A DNA stretch of 64,000 nt from JBNAVJ01 sp049700455 (GTDB lineage: Bacteria > Bacteroidota > Ignavibacteria > Tepidaquicellales > Tepidaquicellaceae): positions 1 through 64,000 of the forward strand of contig JBNAVJ010000005.1 of NCBI GenBank assembly GCA_049700455.1, in the 5' to 3' direction. Below are positions 34,142 to 41,325 of the stretch, piece by piece; within the stretch, counting starts at the first letter, position 1, and every line of letters starts with the position of its first letter. The notes under the pieces are model-generated. The model saw only the letters and a program-made list of their open reading frames with translations, had not been told where the DNA came from and made no database searches. Made by a program: the position numbers and the translations under genes.

Positions 34142-34915
34142 TTACTGTCTTCTATGGACAATAGTTGTTGATGCTTGAGCCTTTGGTAATATCAACATCT
34201 GGGCAATAACAACATCTTCATCCCGAGTTAATGCATAATAGATAGCATCAGCTATGTCTTTCCCATATAATGGAGTTAGTCCTTGATAAACTGTCTTAGC
34301 CCTTTGTTTATCACCACGAAATCGTACAAGTGAAAACTCCGTTTCAACAAGACCCGGGTCAATTGTTGTAACCCGTATGTTCGTCCCATTCAGATCAATT
34401 CTCATTCCTTTAGTAAGCGCATCAACTGCAAACTTTGTAGCACAATAAACATTACCTGCTGGATAAACTTCATGCCCGGCTATAGAACCGATATTAACAA
34501 TATGCCCCACTTTGCATTTCAACATTAGAGGAAGCACTTCCTTTGTTACATACAATAGTCCTTTAATATTTGTATCTATCATCTCTTCCCAATCATCAAG
34601 AACGCCATTCTGAATTTTATTTAATCCACGCGAAAGTCCTGCATTGTTTACAAGTATTTCAATTTTCTTCCACTTTTCAGGTAGTGAAGCAATTGTTTTC
34701 TTAACATTTCTATATTTTCTGACATCGAGTTCTAAGGCTAAAACCTCAACATCGTATCTCTTCCTGAATTCTGAAGCAAGAACTTTAATCCTATTAAATC
34801 TACGGGCACAGATAATAAGCTTTGTTCCTGCTCTGGCAAGTCTTTCTGCCGTTGCAAGTCCAATCCCGCTTGAAGCACCAGTCACAAACGCAATTCTACC
34901 CTTTAATGATTTCAT
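34142..34915 (-). CDS. Short-chain dehydrogenase/reductase
   Basis: 257 residues, classical SDR. NAD(P)-binding TGASSGIG at 12-19, NNAG, and the active-site YCATK. The early ICARRFNR suggests NADP preference. Resembles YdfG-type 3-hydroxy acid dehydrogenases, but the substrate cannot be told. Convergent with rseP, 4 bases apart, with no visible terminator between them. Confidence 0.88.
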   Translation of the reverse strand: MKSLKGRIAFVTGASSGIGLATAERLARAGTKLIICARRFNRIKVLASEFRKRYDVEVLALELDVRKYRNVKKTIASLPEKWKKIEILVNNAGLSRGLNKIQNGVLDDWEEMIDTNIKGLLYVTKEVLPLMLKCKVGHIVNIGSIAGHEVYPAGNVYCATKFAVDALTKGMRIDLNGTNIRVTTIDPGLVETEFSLVRFRGDKQRAKTVYQGLTPLYGKDIADAIYYALTRDEDVVIAQMLILPKAQASTTIVHRRQ

Positions 34916-34986
34916 AATATGTATTTTTGTTCATTAACTTTTAATATATTATAAGATATTATAAAATTAACTCAATCTAATAATAT

Positions 34987-36387
34987 TTGATATTCAAAAA
35001 AACCAAAATAATATGTACACTCGGACCTGCCACAAGTAAAGTTACAACCATTACCAAGCTTGTGAAAGCAGGAATGGATTTTGCAAGATTGAATTTTTCT
35101 CATGGTAGTTATCAGGAACATTATAACCTCATTCAAAATTTACGAAAAGTTGAATCTCTTACCAGAACGCACATTCCTATTATTCAGGATTTAAGCGGTC
35201 CAAAAATTAGAACCGGAAAATTTGTCAATGGGAAAATTGAGCTTAAACAAGACGCCATTGTATCTTTGCAACATAGCAACCAAATAGGAAACGAAAGATT
35301 AATACCTATTAACATTAACCTGCTAAAAACATCTGTTCAGCCTGATTTTAAAATTCTGCTCGACGATGGGAAATTAACACTTCAAATTGAATCTATTAAT
35401 CACCGTAAGAAAATTATTTTAGCACGGGTAATCAAAGGTGGTATATTATCTGACCATAAGGGTGTGAATATTCCTGATTGTAAAATACCTTTGCCTTCAC
35501 TAACCAAAAAAGATATTGCAGATCTTAAATTCGGGTTGATGAACAATGTTAATTTAATCGCTCTAAGCTTTGTGAGACAGCCAGAAGATGTGATTCATAT
35601 AAAGAAGCTTATAAAAAGCTATAATAAAGAAATACCGGTAATCGCAAAGATAGAAAAACCTGAGGCACTTCATCACATAGACGAAATTATAAAAGTATCT
35701 GACGCTATTATGATAGCACGTGGGGATCTTGGAATTGAAATTTCTCCTGAGAACGTACCTTCGGTGCAGAAACAGTTGATAGCAAAGTGTCGCGAGTATA
35801 TGAAGCCTTGCATCACCGCTACTCAAATGCTTGAATCAATGATTCTTAATAACATTCCGACACGTGCAGAAGTCTCAGATATCGCAAACGCTATTATTGA
35901 TGGAACAGATTGCGTTATGCTTTCAGGAGAAACTTCAGTAGGAAATTTTCCTGTTGAAGCGGTTAAGATTATGACAAAGATTATCATAAAAACTGAATCA
36001 GAATTTAAACATATTTCTTCTACTTCTTTTAACAATATAACCTTAACACCAATGCAATCAATCTGCAATGCTGCAGAACTTATTTCCAATCAACTTGATG
36101 TAAGAGCAATAATTATCGACACAAAAACAGGATACACCGCAAGAAACATCTCATCGCGTCGAGTTAAACAGGCAATTTTTGCTATATCACGCAAACCCTC
36201 AATGCTTAATTATCTTAAACTCCTCTGGGGTGTTGTACCTCTTTTATGGAACAAAAACGAAGAATCTATTGTTAAAAACATAAAATTTTTTAAATTTATC
36301 AAAAAAGGCGATTATTTTATAAAAATATATCGAACAAAAAAAACTGAAGTTGACAACTCAAATGCAATTGAAATTCGAAAGTTTTAA
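34987..36387 (+). CDS. pyk: Pyruvate kinase
   Basis: 466 residues, TTG start at 34987 (MIFKKTKIICTLGPAT). Conserved blocks: MDFARLNFSHG, IQDLSGPKIRTG, VIAKIEKPEA, IMIARGDLGIE (Mg and substrate site) and CITATQMLESM. It transfers phosphate from phosphoenolpyruvate to ADP, the last step of glycolysis. The C-terminal allosteric domain is partly retained but somewhat short. Confidence 0.95.
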   Translation: MIFKKTKIICTLGPATSKVTTITKLVKAGMDFARLNFSHGSYQEHYNLIQNLRKVESLTRTHIPIIQDLSGPKIRTGKFVNGKIELKQDAIVSLQHSNQIGNERLIPININLLKTSVQPDFKILLDDGKLTLQIESINHRKKIILARVIKGGILSDHKGVNIPDCKIPLPSLTKKDIADLKFGLMNNVNLIALSFVRQPEDVIHIKKLIKSYNKEIPVIAKIEKPEALHHIDEIIKVSDAIMIARGDLGIEISPENVPSVQKQLIAKCREYMKPCITATQMLESMILNNIPTRAEVSDIANAIIDGTDCVMLSGETSVGNFPVEAVKIMTKIIIKTESEFKHISSTSFNNITLTPMQSICNAAELISNQLDVRAIIIDTKTGYTARNISSRRVKQAIFAISRKPSMLNYLKLLWGVVPLLWNKNEESIVKNIKFFKFIKKGDYFIKIYRTKKTEVDNSNAIEIRKF

Positions 36388-36417
36388 ATTATTTTCATAA
36401 AAATAAGAACCTTTAAT

Positions 36418-37272
36418 ATGCAAAAACATCTTCTATCAATCACTCTAAACATCTTTTTGTTATCTTCGCTCATTATAACAGTATATTGTAGCCCAAATCA
36501 AACACAGGAAAAAATTAAGAATAATGAGCCCCAACCTCCAACACAACAAAATCAACAGAATAACTATGAATATGAGAAAGTTGAAATTAAAAAAACCGTT
36601 CCAAATTGCACAGATGCAAACCAGCAAAACTGTACAAACTTTTCTTTAACTTATGATAAATTTAAATCAGGAACGCATAAGGATGCTATTAACTCCAAAA
36701 TTCTTGATTTTATACTGAACAACGTTTATTCCACTGAAGATAAAAAAAAGTTCTCAACAATTGATGAGTTAATAAACCAGTTCTTCACAGACTACTTCGA
36801 AATACTGGTACTGAAAGAAAAAGAAAAATCTGACTATCCGGCGTTACCCTGGATGCTTGAAATACAGGGAGAGGTTAAATATATCAGTGAAAATTTTATA
36901 TCATACGAATTAAATCATTTTATGTTTACCGGTGGAGCACATCCCTTATCAGGAACAAATTACTTTAATTTTAATCCCGCTACAGGAAAAATATTAAATT
37001 TAGGAGATGTATTTAAAAAGGGCTTTGATTCCGAACTCGATAAACTGATTGAAAAACACTTCAGATCTTCCTATAATATTATGCCCGGACAACCTTTAAC
37101 TGAAATTCTTTTTGAAAACCATATCAGTCATAACAATAATTTTCTTCTGTTTCCTGATGGAATTGAATTTTGTTATAATCAATATGAAATTGCTCCCTAT
37201 GCAGCTGGAATCCTCAAGGTCAGGATACCAAAATCAGAACTTGTTAATTTATTAAATGAGAATTTCAAATAA
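36418..37272 (+). CDS. DUF3298/RsiV-like lipoprotein or exported protein
   Basis: 284 residues. An N-terminal hydrophobic segment (about 5-22) leads to Cys24; the lipobox is weak, so secretion without lipidation is possible. A Gln/Pro-rich linker (about 30-48) is followed by a DUF4163/DUF3298 pair: NHFMFTGGAHPLSGTNYFNF and YEIAPYAAGI. In Bacillus this pair forms the extracellular part of the anti-sigma factor RsiV; here no cytoplasmic anti-sigma segment is present. Role unknown. Confidence 0.8.
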   Translation: MQKHLLSITLNIFLLSSLIITVYCSPNQTQEKIKNNEPQPPTQQNQQNNYEYEKVEIKKTVPNCTDANQQNCTNFSLTYDKFKSGTHKDAINSKILDFILNNVYSTEDKKKFSTIDELINQFFTDYFEILVLKEKEKSDYPALPWMLEIQGEVKYISENFISYELNHFMFTGGAHPLSGTNYFNFNPATGKILNLGDVFKKGFDSELDKLIEKHFRSSYNIMPGQPLTEILFENHISHNNNFLLFPDGIEFCYNQYEIAPYAAGILKVRIPKSELVNLLNENFK

Positions 37273-37427
37273 TGGGAGAGCATTTTTACAGAAGAAAGGT
37301 CTATCCTCTTTATAAATTTTGATTTTACAAGAGTTTAACTTTTGTGATTATGATAAAATTTAAAAAAGCCACTTACTTTCTGTAATCACCTCAGTAGTCA
37401 TTCCAGCCAGAGTCATTTCAAATAGTC

Positions 37428-37456
37428 TTGACAAATCAAAAGAGTTTTGTTATTTT
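37428..37456 (+). promoter_or_regulatory. Sigma-70-type promoter of groES-groEL
   Basis: TTGACA (37428-37433), 17-base spacer, TATTTT (37451-37456). The predicted start falls within the CIRCE-like operator that follows, so a bound repressor would block transcription. Confidence 0.8.
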
Positions 37457-37482
37457 TAGCAGACATCAATAACGAGTGCTAA
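37456..37482 (+). promoter_or_regulatory. Degenerate CIRCE operator (HrcA site)
   Basis: TTAGCAGAC - 9 bases - GAGTGCTAA compared with the consensus TTAGCACTC-N9-GAGTGCTAA. The right half is perfect; the left half differs at two bases. The spacing is exact and the site overlaps the predicted transcription start, as expected for HrcA control of groESL. Confidence 0.85.
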
Positions 37483-37534
37483 TAATTTAATTTAAGTTAT
37501 TATTTTTAAAATAAATAAAAAAGAGAGGTAAAAA

Positions 37535-37822
37535 ATGAACATCAAACCTTTAGGTGACAGGATTCTTGTTAAACCCGCTCCTGCTGAAGAAAAAACTGCC
37601 TCAGGTATTATCATTCCTGATACGGCTAAAGAAAAGCCGATGCAAGGCGAGGTTATCGCTGTTGGAAAAGGACGTATCGCTGACAACGGGCAACTTATTC
37701 AGCCCGAAGTTAAAGTTGGGGATAAAGTCCTTTATGGGAAATATTCTGGTACCGAAGTTACCATTGACGGTGTAGAATATTTGATTATGCGTGAATCAGA
37801 TGTTTACGCTATTATTAATTAA
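37535..37822 (+). CDS. groES: GroES co-chaperonin
   Basis: 95 residues. Begins MNIKPLGDRILVKPAPAEE, has the mobile loop (KTASGIIIPDTAKEKPMQG) and the roof/core GDKVLYGKYSGTEV. GAGAGG lies a few bases before the ATG. It forms the heptameric lid on GroEL. First gene of the heat-shock operon, 20 bases before groEL. Confidence 0.98.
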   Translation: MNIKPLGDRILVKPAPAEEKTASGIIIPDTAKEKPMQGEVIAVGKGRIADNGQLIQPEVKVGDKVLYGKYSGTEVTIDGVEYLIMRESDVYAIIN

Positions 37823-37842
37823 ACTTAAAAAGGAGATAAAAA

Positions 37843-39480
37843 ATGACTGCAAAACTAATAACATTCGATACTGAAGCCAGAACTGCCCTACTCAAGGGTG
37901 TTGATAAATTAGCAAATGCTGTAAAAGTTACTCTTGGACCAAAAGGACGTAATGTCCTTATAGACAAAAAGTTTGGTGCTCCAACAGTAACAAAAGATGG
38001 TGTAACAGTGGCTAAAGAAATTGAACTTGAAGATCCAATTGAAAATATGGGAGCACAAATGGTTAAGGAAGTTGCTTCCAAGACCTCAGATGTCGCTGGT
38101 GATGGTACTACAACTGCTACCGTTCTTGCACAGGCTATTTTTCGAGAAGGTTTGAAAAACGTTACCGGTGGAGCTAATCCGATGGATTTAAAAAGAGGTA
38201 TTGATATTGCTGTAGAAGAACTTGTTAAAGGATTGAAAGAACTTTCATCACCTATAAAAGAAAATAAAGAAATTGCTCAGGTTGGAGCTATTAGTGCAAA
38301 TAATGATATGGCTATTGGTGAACTTATTGCGAACGCAATGGATAAAGTCGGGAAAGATGGTGTTATTACTGTAGAAGAAGCTAAAGGTACTGAGACCACG
38401 CTCGATGTAGTTGAAGGTATGCAATTCGATAGAGGTTATCTCTCTCCATATTTTGTAACCAACGCCGATTCAATGGAAGCAGAGCTTGAAGATCCATATA
38501 TTCTCATCCACGACAAGAAGATTTCCTCAATGAAGGATTTGCTTCCTATCCTTGAAAAAATTGCACAGGCAGGAAGAAGCCTTCTTATTATTGCCGAAGA
38601 TGTTGAAGGTGAAGCACTTGCAACTTTAGTTGTTAATAAGTTACGTGGCACATTAAAAGTTTGTGCTGTAAAAGCGCCTGGATTTGGTGATAGAAGAAAA
38701 GCTATGCTTGAAGACATTGCTATCTTGACCAATGGAACTGTGATTTCTGAAGAAAAAGGTTACAAGCTGGAAAATGCTACTCTCTCTTATCTCGGAACAG
38801 CTAAGAGAGTCGTCATCGACAAAGATAATACTACAATCGTTGAAGGCGCTGGTAAAACTGAAGACATTAAGAAGAGAATCAATGAAATTAAAGCTCAAAT
38901 AGAAAAAACAACTTCCGATTACGACAAAGAAAAACTTCAAGAAAGACTTGCAAAACTTTCTGGTGGTGTTGCTGTTTTGAAAATCGGTGCACCTACAGAA
39001 GTTGAAATGAAAGAGAAGAAAGCAAGAGTAGAGGATGCTTTACACGCTACAAGAGCAGCTGTTGAAGAAGGTATTGTTCCAGGTGGTGGTGTTGCTTTTT
39101 TGAGAGTAGCTCCAAGACTTGATAAGATTAAAAATGACAATGACGACATAATGCTTGGTATCAAAATCGTTAAACGTGCAATAGAAGAGCCAATCAGACA
39201 AATAGTTATTAATGCCGGTGAAGAAGGTTCAGTAATTGTCAATAAAGTAAAAGAAGGAAAAGGTAGTTTCGGATACAATGCTGCAACCGATACTTATGAA
39301 GACCTTGTCAAAGCTGGTGTTATTGATCCTACAAAAGTTACCAGAGTTGCTCTGGAAAATGCCGCCTCAGTAGCATCACTCCTGATAATGACTGAAGCTA
39401 CAGTTGTTGAAAAACCTGAAAAGGAAAAACAACCTATGATGCCTCCTGGCGGAATGGGTGATATGGGTGGTATGTACTAA
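37843..39480 (+). CDS. groL: GroEL chaperonin
   Basis: 545 residues, normal length. ATP-binding GDGTTTATVLAQ, KVGKDGVITVEEAKG, IVPGGGVAFLR and the Gly/Met-rich tail GGMGDMGGMY are present. AGGAG precedes the ATG. It folds proteins in an ATP-driven double ring with GroES. A strong terminator follows. The gene is longer-codon-biased than its neighbours, as usual for highly expressed genes. Confidence 0.99.
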   Translation: MTAKLITFDTEARTALLKGVDKLANAVKVTLGPKGRNVLIDKKFGAPTVTKDGVTVAKEIELEDPIENMGAQMVKEVASKTSDVAGDGTTTATVLAQAIFREGLKNVTGGANPMDLKRGIDIAVEELVKGLKELSSPIKENKEIAQVGAISANNDMAIGELIANAMDKVGKDGVITVEEAKGTETTLDVVEGMQFDRGYLSPYFVTNADSMEAELEDPYILIHDKKISSMKDLLPILEKIAQAGRSLLIIAEDVEGEALATLVVNKLRGTLKVCAVKAPGFGDRRKAMLEDIAILTNGTVISEEKGYKLENATLSYLGTAKRVVIDKDNTTIVEGAGKTEDIKKRINEIKAQIEKTTSDYDKEKLQERLAKLSGGVAVLKIGAPTEVEMKEKKARVEDALHATRAAVEEGIVPGGGVAFLRVAPRLDKIKNDNDDIMLGIKIVKRAIEEPIRQIVINAGEEGSVIVNKVKEGKGSFGYNAATDTYEDLVKAGVIDPTKVTRVALENAASVASLLIMTEATVVEKPEKEKQPMMPPGGMGDMGGMY

Positions 39481-39486
39481 ACCTGA

Positions 39487-40299
39487 TTATTTTTTATGAC
39501 TTAAAGAGGATTGAGTTCGCTCAATCCTCTTTTTTATTTCTTGATGACACAGCGAAAAATCATATTTCACCGGGTCATCTGGGCTTAATAGCTTTAGTCT
39601 TTCTGTTAATTCAAGTGCAAATTTTATATCACATTGTTTTCTATTTACAAGTTGCAGTTCATGTGACACACGATATATATGCGTATCAACCGGCATTAAA
39701 AGTTTATCAGGGGTTATCTTCCCATACCATAGTCCCAAATCAATCTCATCTTTTCTCACCATCCATCTCAGAAATAAATTCAATCGCTTACAGGGAGAAC
39801 CTAAACCTGCATCGGGGATTAGATGCCTGTAGTTACAGTTGCCCTTGAGAATTTTTTTTCTTAGAATTTTTGTAAAATTATTAAGTGCAGGCAGAATATT
39901 TGTATGTGTATGTTCATAACCTTGCAGAAAAGCATTTAGCAACGAAGTTTTCTCTATTAAAATATTTTGAAGATTAACAAAAAGAGTAATCAAATCTTTT
40001 GAGTTATTAAATCTGTAATAAAAATTTGTAAACAACCTACCTTTAACAGTAGGTTCAAATTCTAATATAAACTCATAGGGGTTGTAATCAGTTCTCTCAA
40101 GGATATATCTACCTGTGTTTTTGATACTTTTTATAGAACCATAACAAAAACAGGATAGTATAAAAGCGAATACCTCTTGATTTTTCTTTCCACTTAGTTC
40201 GTGAACAAGCCAGATAGGATCGTCAGCAGAGTATTTTTGCTGATACTCAAGATAGAGAGTATCAAGAAAAGGCTTAAGGTTTTGAATTGTGCTCATCAT
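39487..40299 (-). CDS. TIGR02757/DUF2400 family protein
   Basis: 270 residues matching the TIGR02757 pattern: DPIWLVHELSGKKNQEVFAFI near the start, SPCKRLNLFLRWMVRKDEIDLGLW, and PVDTHIYRVSHELQL. The fold resembles helix-hairpin-helix DNA glycosylases, but no catalytic activity is established. Its start overlaps miaA by 4 bases. Its last ~11 codons overlap the groEL terminator hairpin on the other strand, so the hairpin is within coding DNA. Confidence 0.87.
   Translation of the reverse strand: MMSTIQNLKPFLDTLYLEYQQKYSADDPIWLVHELSGKKNQEVFAFILSCFCYGSIKSIKNTGRYILERTDYNPYEFILEFEPTVKGRLFTNFYYRFNNSKDLITLFVNLQNILIEKTSLLNAFLQGYEHTHTNILPALNNFTKILRKKILKGNCNYRHLIPDAGLGSPCKRLNLFLRWMVRKDEIDLGLWYGKITPDKLLMPVDTHIYRVSHELQLVNRKQCDIKFALELTERLKLLSPDDPVKYDFSLCHQEIKKRIERTQSSLSHKK
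39503..39532 (+). terminator. Rho-independent terminator of groES-groEL
   Basis: AAAGAGGATTGAG / CTCAATCCTCTTT, 13-bp perfect stem with TTCG loop, then TTTATTTC. Very stable. It is embedded in the 3' coding end of the convergent TIGR02757 gene. Confidence 0.93.
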
Positions 40300-41231
40300 T
40301 CTTTTCTGGTTTCAAACTCTCTGACAATTTTCTTTGCAATAATATCAAAATCAACTTCTCCACCTACCTCAATCCAGTTTATCCGACTGTCTTTTCTAAA
40401 CCAGGTCAACTGTCGCTTTGCATAGTGTCTGCTATTTTGTTTTATGAGATTAACCATATCCTCATAGCTCAACTCTCCCTCAAGGAATTGAAAAACTTCT
40501 TTAACTCCAACTGTATTTAGAGAATTGTGAGTTTTGTAATGATATCCCTGTTGCATCAGTATCTTAACTTCTTCGATTAACCCATTCTTTATCATCTGTT
40601 CAACCCGTTGATTTATTCGTTCATATAAAATTTTACGCTCATAGTTCAGTCCATACTGGATAGTCACAAAGTCAAGTTTAACATTTTCCTTCTGAAGGTC
40701 ACTCATTTTCTCCCCTGTTACAAAATAAACCTCCAGCGCCCTTATAACACGTCTGAAAAATTGTGGTGACATTTTGTCTGCAGTTTCAGGATCTACTAAT
40801 TTTAATTTCTGATATAGATATTCTTTACCGTAAAGTTCAAGTTCGGTATAGAGTTGTTTTCGAACTTCGATATCTTTTGCATCTTTCTGAAAAAAACCGT
40901 CAATTAAAAACCTGATATAAAGACCGCTTCCACCAACAATTAACGGGACTTTATTACGTTTTAAAATATCCAAAACTACTATTCTACCCTGTCTACCAAA
41001 CTCTCCTGCATTAAAATCCTCATCTAATGAAAGGTAACCGACAAAGTAATGTTTATACTTTTTTAAATACTCTTCTCCTGGGGCAGAAGTGGCAATAGAA
41101 ATACCCTTATATACCTGTCTTGAATCTGCAGATACAATCTCACAATCCATAAGTTCACATATTCTGTATGATAGTTCAGTCTTACCCGAACCCGTTGGAC
41201 CAACTATTGCCAGGCAGTTTTTCTTCTCCAA
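40296..41231 (-). CDS. miaA: tRNA dimethylallyltransferase MiaA
   Basis: 311 residues. P-loop GPTGSGKT at 11-18, DSRQVYKG, GGSGLYIRFLIDG, RVIRALEVY and the C-terminal RHYAKRQLTWFRKD. It transfers dimethylallyl to A37 of tRNAs that read UNN codons. It precedes the TIGR02757 gene with a 4-base overlap. Confidence 0.97.
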   Translation of the reverse strand: MEKKNCLAIVGPTGSGKTELSYRICELMDCEIVSADSRQVYKGISIATSAPGEEYLKKYKHYFVGYLSLDEDFNAGEFGRQGRIVVLDILKRNKVPLIVGGSGLYIRFLIDGFFQKDAKDIEVRKQLYTELELYGKEYLYQKLKLVDPETADKMSPQFFRRVIRALEVYFVTGEKMSDLQKENVKLDFVTIQYGLNYERKILYERINQRVEQMIKNGLIEEVKILMQQGYHYKTHNSLNTVGVKEVFQFLEGELSYEDMVNLIKQNSRHYAKRQLTWFRKDSRINWIEVGGEVDFDIIAKKIVREFETRKE

Positions 41232-41268
41232 ACTTCTCTTAATTTAGTTTCAAGTAAATAAAAATAAA

Positions 41269-41302
41269 AAATCAGAGAGCATAAAAATATGCTCTCTGAT
41301 TT
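41269..41302 (-). terminator. Rho-independent terminator of the 995-residue T9SS gene
   Basis: AAATCAGAGAGCATA / TATGCTCTCTGATTT, 15-bp perfect stem with AAAA loop; on the minus strand it is followed by TTTTTATTTTTATT. Confidence 0.93.
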
Positions 41303-41325
41303 ACAAAATTTTCACTCTAAAAGTA

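Noticed and set aside
38436..39278. Long antisense frames across groEL
   Set aside because: Typical shadow frames of a highly biased gene; no start context or homology.
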